Shown here: positions 21,737-29,003 of the stretch, piece after piece | Numbering within the stretch: the stretch's first letter is position 1 | Layout: every line of letters begins with the position of its first letter | IMG/VR virus record: IMGVR_UViG_3300036832_000686 | Coordinates: 1-43,153 of that record | DNA: 43,153 nucleotides | Direction: 5' to 3' (one strand) | Origin: a virus | Notes under the pieces: generated by a model | Database searches by the model: none | Seen by the model: only the letters and a program-made list of their open reading frames with translations | What the model was told of the DNA's origin: nothing | Program-made: the position numbers and the translations under genes

Positions 21737-23706
21737 CAGAACCTGTCACCCCCGGCCCCGATGGGATGGGTGGCAGCTTGGAGGCGCCGCACGAGGCGCC
21801 GCAATTTTCGAGCGAAGGCGAGGGCGGATCGCAGCGCAAGCGCCGCGAGTATCCGCCATTCCCGCCCGGTTGCCCGGTCAAGCCTTTGGGGCTCACGGCC
21901 AATATCGAGGGCTCGCAGCGCTGCTATTACCTCGACGCGACGGGACAGCTGGTCGGCCTCGAGGCGGGCAACCGCCACGGCAAGAACGCGCTCGCCGCCA
22001 TGTTCGGCGAGCAAATGGGCTGGCTCGAGGACTCCTTTCCGCAATGGTCGAAGCCGATTTACGAAGGCCGCGGCGCCTCGCGCGTGATGGTCAAGGACTC
22101 CGAGATTATCGGCTTCGACCAGGCCGACGCCAGCGAGGCGATGATTATCGAGTGCACGCGCAAGGGCATGTTCGATCCGGCCGGGCGCCTGCGCGGCAGG
22201 GGGGCCCATCCGTTGCCGCACGACGGGATCGTGATTCACCACGGCGACCAATTGCTGCACGCGCGCCAGCGCGTTGACGGCGCGGTCAGAGGGTGGGAAT
22301 GGCTCGATTGCGGCTTGTATGAGGGCCACGTCTATCCGGCCTCCGAGCCGACGCCGCGGCCCTGGGGCGAGCCGAGCAATGCGCGCCCGGCCGAAAAGCT
22401 CCTCGAGCTCCTGTTTACCTGGCGGTGGAAACGCCCGCTGCTCGACGCGCGGTTTATGCTCGGGTGGATCGGCGCGGCGATGATCGGCGGGGCGCTGCGC
22501 TGGCGGCCCAATATCTGGCTCACGGGATCCGCGGGCACCGGCAAGTCGACCTTGAACGGCGAGCGCGGCGTGCTCGATCTCCTGTTCGGCGCCGGCCTCT
22601 TGCGCACGGGCAACGCGAGCGCCGCGGCGATCCGGCAAAAGCTCAAGAATTCGACGGTGCCCGTATTGTTCGACGAGATCGAGGCGAGCGCCGACAATCG
22701 CCGCGTGCAAGAGGTCGTCGAGCTCGCGCGCGTGTCGAGCTCGGGCGCGACGATCCACCGCGGCGGCGCCGACCACCAGGCCCACGAATTCACGCTGCGC
22801 AGCTGCTTTCAATTTTCGTCGGTCAATATCCCGCCCTTGCAGCCGCAGGACCGCTCGCGCCTCGGGATCCTCGAGCTCGAGCCCTTCGCCAAGGGTGCGG
22901 CGGCGCCCGTGCTCGAGGATTGGAACCTGCCAGAGATCGGCCGCAAATTGCAGCGCCGGATGCTCGATGGGTGGAGCCGCTTTCCGGCGACGCTCGCCGC
23001 ATTTCAGGCCGCGCTCTCGGGTGCCGGGCATAGCCGGCGCGCCTGCGACCAGTTCGGCGTGCTGCTCGCCTGCGCGGATCTGCTCTTGAACGAGCACCAG
23101 GCCGACGACGAGGAAATTGCCGAATGGGCGGGGCTTTGTGCGCCCGATCGCATGGCCGAGATCAGCGAGGCAACGCCCGATCACGAAGCCTGCATGAACC
23201 ACCTTTTGACGCACATGGTTCAGGCGCGCGGCGGCGACGAGCGCGAGGCGCTCGCCTCTTGGATCGGCCGCGCCGTGCAGCTGGCCGCGACCGAAACGCT
23301 CGTCGGCGACGAGGATCTTGCGCTCGAGCGCGCGCATGGGCGCCTCGCGCAACTCGGGATCCGCCTGGTGAACGCCTCGAGGCGCGCCGCGAGCGATCGT
23401 GAAGGGCTTTGGGGCGCGGTCGCGTTCCGGCCGGCCGATCCTGGGTTCCTCGCCGTCGCGGCGAACCACCAGGCGCTCGGCTCGATCTATGGCGGCACCA
23501 CCTGGCAGGGCGGCGTGTGGCGGCAATCGCTCGCGCGCACGCCGGGCGCGCTCGGCCATGTCCGGTTGAAATTCGGGCGGGTGAGCCTGCGCGCCGTGCT
23601 CGTGCCGCTCGCGGCCGTGCTCGACGACAGCGAGCTCCCCGACGCGAGCAAGCCCGAGGCCGCGGCCGCCTGGCTGGCCGAACAAATGAAAGAGGCCGAG
23701 GCATGA
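21733..23706 (+). CDS. P-loop replicative helicase, phage/plasmid type
   Basis: A 657-residue protein from ATG 21733 (ATGA overlap with the primase). After a charged, disordered start, residues about 240-400 hold the ATPase: Walker A GSAGTGKST (about 264-272) and the acidic Walker B VLFDEIEAS (about 312), followed by a sensor-type region (FTLRSCFQFSSVNIP). This fits helicases often paired with Toprim primases on phages and plasmids. The C-terminal 250 residues are helical without a recognised domain. No DNA polymerase is encoded nearby, so host replicase is presumably recruited. Confidence 0.75.
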   Translation: MTEPVTPGPDGMGGSLEAPHEAPQFSSEGEGGSQRKRREYPPFPPGCPVKPLGLTANIEGSQRCYYLDATGQLVGLEAGNRHGKNALAAMFGEQMGWLEDSFPQWSKPIYEGRGASRVMVKDSEIIGFDQADASEAMIIECTRKGMFDPAGRLRGRGAHPLPHDGIVIHHGDQLLHARQRVDGAVRGWEWLDCGLYEGHVYPASEPTPRPWGEPSNARPAEKLLELLFTWRWKRPLLDARFMLGWIGAAMIGGALRWRPNIWLTGSAGTGKSTLNGERGVLDLLFGAGLLRTGNASAAAIRQKLKNSTVPVLFDEIEASADNRRVQEVVELARVSSSGATIHRGGADHQAHEFTLRSCFQFSSVNIPPLQPQDRSRLGILELEPFAKGAAAPVLEDWNLPEIGRKLQRRMLDGWSRFPATLAAFQAALSGAGHSRRACDQFGVLLACADLLLNEHQADDEEIAEWAGLCAPDRMAEISEATPDHEACMNHLLTHMVQARGGDEREALASWIGRAVQLAATETLVGDEDLALERAHGRLAQLGIRLVNASRRAASDREGLWGAVAFRPADPGFLAVAANHQALGSIYGGTTWQGGVWRQSLARTPGALGHVRLKFGRVSLRAVLVPLAAVLDDSELPDASKPEAAAAWLAEQMKEAEA

Positions 23707-23744
23707 AAACCCCGGCCCCGATCGGCGCAAAAGTGATTTGGCGG

Positions 23745-23768
23745 GCGCCCGTTACTGTCAGCGGGCGC
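23745..23768. terminator. Hairpin between convergent operons
   Basis: A perfect 7-bp stem GCGCCCG / CGGGCGC with a 10-base loop, located between the helicase stop (23706) and the converging stop at 23784. No T-tract follows on either side, so termination here, if real, would be weak or factor-dependent. Confidence 0.35.
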
Positions 23769-23783
23769 AACGCAGATCCGCGG

Positions 23784-24107
23784 CTAGGCCTCCCCGCGCT
23801 CGAGCGCGGCGAGCTCCTCGAGCTCGAGCTCGCGCGCCTCGTCGCGCCGCTCGATCAGGGCGCCGCCGGCGGCGTAGCGCCTAGCACGCTTTTCCTTTTC
23901 GTCGAAGGCCTCCCAAGCCTCGGCGATCGTCTCGTGATAGCTGCCCCAAAAGAACAGGCAGGGCTTGCGGTCGCCATGCCCGCGAATGAAGCTGTGCACG
24001 ATGTAGGCCGGCTCGTCGGGGAACGCGGTATCGCGCTTGCGCAGGATGATTCCGCCCGGCGCCGTCATGGCGTCGGCGCGGGTGAGGCGGGTTGCAAGGG
24101 TGCGCAT
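23784..24107 (-). CDS. Hypothetical protein
   Basis: A 107-residue protein starting at ATG 24107. Short beta-rich N-terminus (GIILRKRDTAFPDEPAYIV), an aromatic centre (KPCLFFWGSYHETIAEAWEA) and an acidic helical tail (RELELEELAALERGE). No family recognised; last gene of the leftward orphan block. It starts three bases after the previous stop. Confidence 0.62.
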   Translation of the reverse strand: MRTLATRLTRADAMTAPGGIILRKRDTAFPDEPAYIVHSFIRGHGDRKPCLFFWGSYHETIAEAWEAFDEKEKRARRYAAGGALIERRDEARELELEELAALERGEA

Positions 24108-24110
24108 GGT

Positions 24111-24494
24111 TCAAGCCTCCTCGCGCTTCGCGGCGCGCTCGGCCGCGGCGATCGCGCGCTCGAGCTCCTCGAGCGGGTCACCGGGCCGGCGGATCTGCGC
24201 GAAGCCCTCGAGCACCACGAGCGCGCGCTTGGCCGCGGCGAGCAGGTCGTCCGGCGTGCGCCTGGCGCGCGCGTCGAGCTCCTCGAGCCTTTGCGCGATC
24301 TCGCCGAGCGAGGCGGCATAGAACGCGACCGGGAAGCCGGCCGGCGTTTCATTGCTGCCGAGTCCGATGAACGCTTCCCAGGCGCGGCGGCCGCGGGCGC
24401 CGGTTGGCCGGATGAAATAGCTCGCCGGGCCGGCCTGGCCGGTGAATTCCCAATAGGCATTATCTGCCGGTTGAAGGTTGGGGTAGCTGGTCAT
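24111..24494 (-). CDS. Hypothetical protein
   Basis: A 127-residue protein. ATG 24494 is chosen because AAAGGG lies just upstream in the same context as the other genes of this block. N-terminal segment with beta character (NAYWEFTGQAGPASYFIRPT), then a long helix (LGEIAQRLEELDARARRTPD) and a C-terminal Ala/Glu/Arg helix. No domain recognised. Confidence 0.62.
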   Translation of the reverse strand: MTSYPNLQPADNAYWEFTGQAGPASYFIRPTGARGRRAWEAFIGLGSNETPAGFPVAFYAASLGEIAQRLEELDARARRTPDDLLAAAKRALVVLEGFAQIRRPGDPLEELERAIAAAERAAKREEA

Positions 24495-24605
24495 TCGATA
24501 GCCCTTTCGTGGGTTGGCGCCGGCCCCATGCCGGCGCGCGCGAGCGGCCTTGCTGGCCGCCCATATGGCGCCCCGGCCCATAGGACCAGGGCGCACAATG
24601 GGCGG
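24495..24605 (-). repeat. Intergenic hairpin cassette, copy C (diverged)
   Basis: The gap between two leftward genes. Read on the + strand it holds GCCGGC-cccat-GCCGGC, then a GAGCGGCC...GGCCGC-type element and GGCGCC, in the same order as the cassettes at 25218 and 26418 but with more changes. The gene end carries the same ribosome binding segment (ACGAAAGGGC on the - strand). Confidence 0.45.
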
Positions 24606-25217
24606 TCAATCCTGGCCGAGCAGCGCGAGCAGCGCCTTGGCCTTGTCGCCTTTGAGCGAGCCGATGCGGTCAATCGACAGCGCGCCGTCGAAGCTGACCG
24701 AGCCGCTAAAGTAGAGCCCGCGGCCCCATACGCCCGCCGACGTCGCTTGCGTATCGGCCGGGAGCTCGACGCGCAGGAACGGGTAAGCGGCCGCGAGCTC
24801 GGCGACGACGGCCGCCAGCTGATCGCGCTGCGTGCTGCGCGCCGTAGTGCGCTCCTTGTAGAGCGCGACCGCTTCGGCGCCGGCGTCGATCACGCGAGTC
24901 TTGATCGCCTTGGCGAGGCGCTCGAGCGGTTGCGCGGTGGTCATGTTGGCGCCTGGCAGCTTCGGCCGCTCGCCGTAGTGCAGATTGCCGCCATTGGGGA
25001 ACCAGCCTTGCGCGCTGATGCCGTCGCGCTTCTTGTGGTTGCTGCGCAGGCTGATTGCCCATCCGTCGAACAGGAGCTCCGCGCGGCCGTACTTGCCCGC
25101 CTCGAGCGCGCCGAGCGTGGCGCCGAGCAGCGGCGCGAGATCCGCGGCGAGCGCGGTCACGTCGATGAAGGTTTCGCCGTAGGAGTCGGTGCGCGCGTAG
25201 CTGTTGGTCGTGGTCAT
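24606..25217 (-). CDS. Hypothetical protein
   Basis: A 203-residue soluble protein, ATG 25217 behind CGAAAGGGC. Segments of note: TFIDVTALAADLAPLLGATL (helical), GRAELLFDGWAISLRSNHKK and GISAQGWFPNGGNLHYGERP (likely beta sheet), then a helical half ending SLKGDKAKALLALLGQD. The composition is clearly that of a folded protein. I do not recognise the family. Confidence 0.65.
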   Translation of the reverse strand: MTTTNSYARTDSYGETFIDVTALAADLAPLLGATLGALEAGKYGRAELLFDGWAISLRSNHKKRDGISAQGWFPNGGNLHYGERPKLPGANMTTAQPLERLAKAIKTRVIDAGAEAVALYKERTTARSTQRDQLAAVVAELAAAYPFLRVELPADTQATSAGVWGRGLYFSGSVSFDGALSIDRIGSLKGDKAKALLALLGQD

Positions 25218-25319
25218 TTGGTTGCCCTTTCGTGGCAGGCCGGCGGGCTGATCCCGGCGGCGGTTGAGCGTTGGCCGCTCACATGGGCGCCGGACTTGGC
25301 CCGGCGCCGTTGTGAGAGG
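25218..25319 (-). repeat. Intergenic hairpin cassette, copy A
   Basis: Bases about 25254-25322 are almost identical to 26454-26522, exactly 1,200 bases away. Contents (+ strand): GAGCG-ttggc-CGCTC, then GGCGCCGG-acttgg-CCCGGCGCC, then TTGTGAGAGGTCA running into the next stop codon. In transcript direction the two hairpins precede the ribosome binding site of the following gene. Confidence 0.65.
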
Positions 25320-25835
25320 TCAAAAGAGGGTCGGTTGCGTGCGCGTGCCGAAGCCGCCGAGCTCGAGGCCGGCTTGCGCGGGCGCCGATCGCAGCGCCGG
25401 CCGGCCGGCGGCGGCCGCCTCGCGCGCGAGCCAAGCCTTTTGTTCGCCGATGCCGAGGCCTTCCATCGGCGCGCGCCAGCAGTAGGCGCGGGCGCTCGGC
25501 TGCGCGGCGATCGGCTCGCGGTACGTCTTGCCGGCGAGCAGGACGACAGGCGCGCCGTCGTCGACGAGCTCCCACAGCCCTTGCATGACGCGATCGCCCC
25601 AGGCGAGGCGCTCCCAATCGTGCGCCATGCCGCCGAGCGTGACGTCGTAGGGTGCGACGACCTCGGCCGGGTGCAGCAGGCCATGCTTGGCCGAGAGGAT
25701 GCGCCAGGGCGCGCCGATCGCCTCGACATAGGCCGCGGCCTTGCGGAACCAATCGGACGTGTAGAGCGCCGCGGCGGGCGCCGGGCGGTCGAGCTTGCCG
25801 GCGACGCAGGCGACGAGGTGAAGCGGTGTAGTCAT
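25320..25835 (-). CDS. DUF6884-like protein
   Basis: A 171-residue protein from ATG 25835. It shows the pattern of DUF6884 phage proteins: an N-terminal strand with Cys (LHLVACVAGKLDRP), ALYTSDWFRKAAAYVE, then WRILSAKHGLLHPAEVVAPYD. The biochemical role is not established to my knowledge; the ILSAKxGLL core recurs in many phages and mobile elements. The C-terminal part (WLAREAAAAGRPALRS) is probably a flexible addition. Assignment is from motif memory. Confidence 0.6.
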   Translation of the reverse strand: MTTPLHLVACVAGKLDRPAPAAALYTSDWFRKAAAYVEAIGAPWRILSAKHGLLHPAEVVAPYDVTLGGMAHDWERLAWGDRVMQGLWELVDDGAPVVLLAGKTYREPIAAQPSARAYCWRAPMEGLGIGEQKAWLAREAAAAGRPALRSAPAQAGLELGGFGTRTQPTLF

Positions 25836-25847
25836 GGGGAAAGTGTC

Positions 25848-26051
25848 CTAGATGAGCGCCGGGCGCACGACGGCGCCGGCCTGGATGAGAGTCAGCCGGC
25901 GCTCGGCGATCTCGCCGAAGCGGCGGCCGGGAAGCCCGACGTGCCAGAAATCCGAGGCGAGGCCGCAAGCGACCATCGCGACGAGCTCGGCGTCCTCGGC
26001 CGGCGTGAACGGCGCCGCGGGCGCCTGGCGCTGGGTGGAGCGGCGGGCCAT
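25848..26051 (-). CDS. Small SANT/GcrA-like HTH protein
   Basis: A 67-residue protein starting at ATG 26051. After a basic tail (MARRSTQRQ) comes FTPAEDAELVAMVACGLASD and then LPGRRFGEIAERRLTL, the helix pattern of Myb/SANT- or GcrA-type DNA-binding modules (acidic first helix, then a GR.xxxIxxR second part). Possibly a small transcription regulator of the phage; common in alphaproteobacterial prophages. Confidence 0.55.
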   Translation of the reverse strand: MARRSTQRQAPAAPFTPAEDAELVAMVACGLASDFWHVGLPGRRFGEIAERRLTLIQAGAVVRPALI

Positions 26052-26054
26052 GGT

Positions 26055-26279
26055 TCAGGCCGCCGAGCGCGTGAGGTCGGCAAGCAAGCTGCGCGCGAGC
26101 ATGAAGCTCTCGCCGTCGTTGCAGAGCCAAGCGGCGTTTTGCGCGCTGCGCAGCTGGCGCGCGTCGCGGCCGAGCCAAGTCTCGCAGTTGGCGGCGATGG
26201 TGCGCGGCGAGAGCTCGACGTGCTGCATCAGGAATTCGCGCACTTCGGCGCGGGTGAGGATTTGCGACCAGTAGGACAC
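26055..26279 (-). CDS. Hypothetical protein
   Basis: A 74-residue protein from ATG 26279. All-helical appearance (ILTRAEVREFLMQHVELSP, ARQLRSAQNAAWLCNDGESF). No domain recognised. It starts a few bases after the small membrane gene upstream and ends three bases before the next start. Confidence 0.58.
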   Translation of the reverse strand: MSYWSQILTRAEVREFLMQHVELSPRTIAANCETWLGRDARQLRSAQNAAWLCNDGESFMLARSLLADLTRSAA

Positions 26280-26282
26280 GGC

Positions 26283-26417
26283 TTAGGCCTCCGTTTCGCG
26301 GGTCAGGAACCCGGCGACGGTCAGCGACACGGCGAGCGCGAGGCAAATCGCGTGCTGGCCGGTGGCGGCCGCGGAGAGCAGCGCGCCGAAGGCGGCGAAG
26401 GAGAAATCTGCGAGCAT
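26283..26417 (-). CDS. Small membrane protein
   Basis: A 44-residue frame (ATG 26417, stop TAA). The product is hydrophobic with a likely transmembrane helix at about residues 20-38 (GQHAICLALAVSLTVAGFL) and a milder hydrophobic segment at 5-18. Ribosome binding site AGAAAGG upstream on the - strand. Function unknown. Confidence 0.5.
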   Translation of the reverse strand: MLADFSFAAFGALLSAAATGQHAICLALAVSLTVAGFLTRETEA

Positions 26418-26519
26418 GGTTCAGGCCTTTCTTGCCTTGCTGCCGGCCCGATGCCGGCGGCGGTTGAGCGTTGGCCGCTCACATGGGCGCCGGATCTGGC
26501 CCGGCGCCGTTGTGAGAGG
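26418..26519 (-). repeat. Intergenic hairpin cassette, copy B
   Basis: Second copy of the cassette at 25218-25319; bases 26454-26522 match with one or two changes (GGCGCCGG-atctgg-CCCGGCGCC in place of acttgg). It again separates two small leftward genes, and also carries GCCGGC-ccgat-GCCGGC like copy C. Confidence 0.65.
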
Positions 26520-26657
26520 TCAGCGCAAGATCTCGGCGCAGTGGAGGAGCTCGACGAGGCGGCGCGCCCAGGCGGCGGCCTCGTCGTCTTTGCCGCAGCA
26601 CTTGAAGGCGATTGCCTTAGCGAGAGCTTGCGCGGTGGCGGTGCGGTCGATCTTCAT
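26520..26657 (-). CDS. Hypothetical small protein
   Basis: A 45-residue frame from ATG 26657 to TGA 26520. The product is helical (MKIDRTATAQALAKAIAFK, then WARRLVELLHCAEIL), with three cysteines. No family recognised. The coding sense is supported by G/C third positions and the packed neighbours. Confidence 0.5.
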   Translation of the reverse strand: MKIDRTATAQALAKAIAFKCCGKDDEAAAWARRLVELLHCAEILR

Positions 26658-26660
26658 CGC

Positions 26661-26810
26661 TCAGGCCTCCCGGCAAGCGTCGACGCGATAGCGCGAGCGG
26701 AGCCATCCGCCGCCGTAGACCTTGCCGGCCGTGAACGGCACCGGCGAACGGTCGTCAATCGTGAGGCCGGCAAGCGCGCCCTCGAGAAAAGTTTTAGTGA
26801 CAATGAACAT
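26661..26810 (-). CDS. Hypothetical small protein, first gene of the leftward orphan block
   Basis: A 49-residue frame from ATG 26810 behind AGAAAGGGC. The sequence FIVTKTFLEGALAGLTIDDR followed by KVYGGGWLRSRYRV looks like a small beta-rich protein. The start of the whole block's transcript must lie upstream, in 26811-27046 or within the adjacent dyad. Confidence 0.52.
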   Translation of the reverse strand: MFIVTKTFLEGALAGLTIDDRSPVPFTAGKVYGGGWLRSRYRVDACREA

Positions 26811-27046
26811 TGCGGCGTTGCCCTTTCTGGCGAGGCGGTCGGTCTGTTCCGGCGGCCTGATCTGTCCTCTAGAGAGGGCATGTCGGAGCGGTCAATTCAG
26901 CCAAGCCAGAAACACGCCAAGCCGTGCATATTTCGCGTTGAGTTGAATTCCTCGGCCGCCGCGATCGCGCGCCGGCCCGCCGCCGATCGGCCGCAATGCC
27001 GCGGAATCGCTCGGCTTTTCGTTGCCCCGGCCCGTTGGCCGCCGGG
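26811..27046. other. Short gene-free leader beside the dyad
   Basis: 236 bases between the first leftward gene and the dyad. No convincing gene. It includes the A/T-richer stretch CTGTCCTCTAGAGAGGGC near 26866-26883, with the palindrome CCTCTAGAGAGG (one mismatch), and is the expected place for the leftward promoter, which I could not define. Confidence 0.35.
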
Positions 27047-27341
27047 GAAACTGTACGGGTGCTCAGGGCGGTTCCTGGCAGGAACCAGGCAGGAACCAGG
27101 CAGGAACCACCAAGCCGTTGAAAAGGCGTGTCTTTTCGGGCGGTTCCTGCGGTTCCTGCCTGGAGCCTCGCGCATGATGTGCGCAGAGGCGCGCGCAGGC
27201 GTCGCGCATCATGCGCGAGGGGTTTTGGCAGGAACCGCAGGAACCAGTCAATTCTTCTATATAGATCAGAGGGTTAGTGGTTCCTGCCTGGTTCCTGCCT
27301 GGTTCCTGCCAGGAACCAGCCCTGAACGCGCGTACAGTTTC
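27047..27341. repeat. 295-bp nested coaxial dyad of 12 GGTTCCTGC/GCAGGAACC repeats
   Basis: All arms share one axis near 27193-27194. Outer arms 27047-27110 and 27277-27341 are inverted copies of about 64 bases, starting GAAACTGTACG and containing the 17-mer GGTTCCTGGCAGGAACC plus two more 9-mers at 11-base spacing. Inner arms: tandem 9-mers at 27142-27160 and 27227-27245, then a perfect 14-base pair CCTCGCGCATGATG (27166-27179) / CATCATGCGCGAGG (27207-27220). The centre is GCGCGCGC. The two 31-base spacers differ in sequence; the right one (27246-27276) is AT-rich with TATATAGAT. Candidate lytic origin, centromere or telomere-like site; function unknown. Confidence 0.85.
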
Positions 27342-27993
27342 GCGTTTTCTGGCGGGCGCCTGGTCGCCGGCCTCGTCGAGCTCGCCGCGATCGGGGCGCC
27401 TAGCACCGTTCAGGACGGGGCGCCGGCGCAAACCTTTGGCGTTGCCGCCGCGCCTGGCGGCGCCGCCGGCGCCGGATCCGGCGTCGACCAGGCCGCCGGC
27501 GGGCCGATCAGGATCGAGGCCGGCCGGATCCCGGCGGATGGCGGAAAAGCGCCGGTTTCGGGCGCCAGATCGGCCGATGTGGCAAGGGCCCGGTGGCAAG
27601 GGTGCGCGCAACGCGCTGATTTCAGAGGCCGATCTCGATCGGCGCCCCTGCCTGACAGGCTGGCGCGCGGCGCCTGGCCGGCGTCGATCGCCGGGCCGGC
27701 GGCCGGCGGCCGAAGGCCGATCGCGCGCGCGACCCCCCGGTGCCCCCCGTGGCGGCGGCGCGCCGCCCTAGCATGTCGAGGCTCGCTGCTCGCCAGATTT
27801 GGATCGGCTTCGCCTTCGCTTTGCGGGGATCTGCGCCGAGCTCGCCTCGAGGCGCAAAGTTTGGTTGCGGCGGAACCGGGTCGGGGCTGGGGGATCCCCA
27901 TCACCCAAGTTGGGATCGCAGGGCAGGGCTGGGGTGTGGGAGCGGCGACCGCGATTCCGCCGCGGATTTCTGACATTACGAGGAGCGCGCAGC
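27342..27993. other. Gene-free region upstream of terS
   Basis: About 650 GC-rich bases without a convincing gene: frames here lack ribosome binding sites and have shadow-like Arg/Ala/Pro composition. Short palindromes occur close to the terminase gene: GGGGATCCCC (27890-27899) and CCCAAGTTGGG (27904-27914). Packaging sites usually lie near terS, so a cos or pac site is possible. No promoter could be assigned. Confidence 0.4.
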
Positions 27994-28569
27994 GTGTCAA
28001 CCGAGACGGGTGATATCCAGATCGCGAAAGGCGCGGTCGACCAGGCCAAGGCGCTGCTCGAGGAGGCCGCGGCCGAGGAGCAACAACTCGAGCTCTTGGC
28101 CCAGGTCGAGCCTCTGAGCGCCGACGAGATCGAGGACGCGCGCGCGACGCTCGGCGCCGGCGCCGGGCTCGTCACGGTGCTGCGCGAGGCGAGGAAAGCG
28201 CGCACGGGGCGCCCGCCCGGCGTGCGCAACAAGCGCACCGAGGATTTTGCGCGGTACATCGCGCAGTTCGGCCGCGATCCCGCGATTACGATGATGGAGA
28301 TCCAGTCGACGTCGACCGAGGAGCTCGTCGCGCGCTCGCGCCTCGTCGATCCGCCCAAGCGGCAGATGAGCTACGCCGATGCCGCGAGCCTGCGGATCCG
28401 CTGCGCCGAGGGCTTGATGCCGTACATTCACAGCAAGCGGCCGATTGCCGTCGATACGACGGTGCGCGGGATCATGGTCGTCGAGGAGATCAGCCAGCGG
28501 CCCGGCGGCTTCACGCTCGAGCACGACGGCGATCCGCTCGGGGTGCTCTCCGAGGATGACGTGCCATGA
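27994..28569 (+). CDS. terS: Terminase small subunit-like protein
   Basis: A 191-residue protein from GTG 27994, eight bases after AGGAG; longer upstream frames were rejected because their translation is shadow-like. N-terminal acidic coiled helix (AKALLEEAAAEEQQLELL), then the motif TGRPPGVRNKRTEDFARYI typical of small terminase or phage DNA-binding proteins, and a second helical part (MSYADAASLRIRCAEGLMPY). It would recognise the packaging site and deliver DNA to the large subunit encoded at 29539. Four small genes intervene. Assignment rests on the motif and position. Confidence 0.65.
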   Translation: MSTETGDIQIAKGAVDQAKALLEEAAAEEQQLELLAQVEPLSADEIEDARATLGAGAGLVTVLREARKARTGRPPGVRNKRTEDFARYIAQFGRDPAITMMEIQSTSTEELVARSRLVDPPKRQMSYADAASLRIRCAEGLMPYIHSKRPIAVDTTVRGIMVVEEISQRPGGFTLEHDGDPLGVLSEDDVP

Positions 28570-28766
28570 CCGCCATTCGAGACATTGTGCCGGGCGGATT
28601 TCTGCCAACCGATCACGTCCACGTCCATGGGAACGACAACACCTGTTCGCGCTGCCGGTGCGAGATCGACGAGTGTGAAATGCCGCTGATGCTGTGGTTC
28701 GGCGGCGGCGACCGGCTGCTGATTTTCTGTTGGGCTTGCATGAAGAAAAATGGAGGCGAGCCATGA
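28566..28766 (+). CDS. Small zinc-ribbon-like protein
   Basis: A 66-residue protein whose ATG overlaps the terS stop (ATGA). Two Cys pairs, CSRC (plus a nearby Cys) and CWAC, spaced about 28 residues apart, predict a zinc ribbon. Histidines cluster near residue 17-21 (HVHVHG). Possibly DNA-binding and involved in packaging control; not recognised as a named family. Confidence 0.6.
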   Translation: MTAIRDIVPGGFLPTDHVHVHGNDNTCSRCRCEIDECEMPLMLWFGGGDRLLIFCWACMKKNGGEP

Positions 28767-29002
28767 AGCGCGAGGTGTTCAAGGGGACCGATGCCGTCGC
28801 CGCGCGCAAGCGCGCGCGCCTGATCGAGCCGCTCATGCACTGGTTTGCGCAGGAGGAAAACACGCATTTTTGCCGCGAGATCGCGGCGCGCTTGCACGAG
28901 CGCGCGGGCAATCTGCGCAGCTGCGGCCGGCACGGCGCGGCGCGCGAGTGCGATGCGATCGCCGCGCTGATCGCGATCGGCGATTTTGAGTGGAAATACT
29001 GA
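28763..29002 (+). CDS. Hypothetical small helical protein
   Basis: A 79-residue protein, start ATG 28763 overlapping the previous stop by ATGA. Basic and helical (AARKRARLIEPLMHWF, CREIAARLHERAGNLRSC). No domain recognised. Confidence 0.6.
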   Translation: MKREVFKGTDAVAARKRARLIEPLMHWFAQEENTHFCREIAARLHERAGNLRSCGRHGAARECDAIAALIAIGDFEWKY

Positions 29003-29003
29003 C

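Noticed and set aside
27047-27341. CRISPR-like reading of the repeat array
   Set aside because: The repeat unit is 9-11 bases, occurs in both orientations and lacks regular unique spacers; no cas gene is present.
27277-27771. 164-codon + frame through the right dyad arm
   Set aside because: It starts within repeats, has no ribosome binding site and an Arg/Pro/Ala/Ser shadow composition.
23409-28013. A 1,534-codon open frame on the + strand
   Set aside because: It is antisense to nine leftward genes with ribosome binding sites and sensible products; the missing stops follow from GC-rich codon use on the other strand, and its translation is shadow-like (Arg/Ala/Gly-rich). The first ATG in frame (23703) overlaps the helicase stop, but no stop limits a short gene there.
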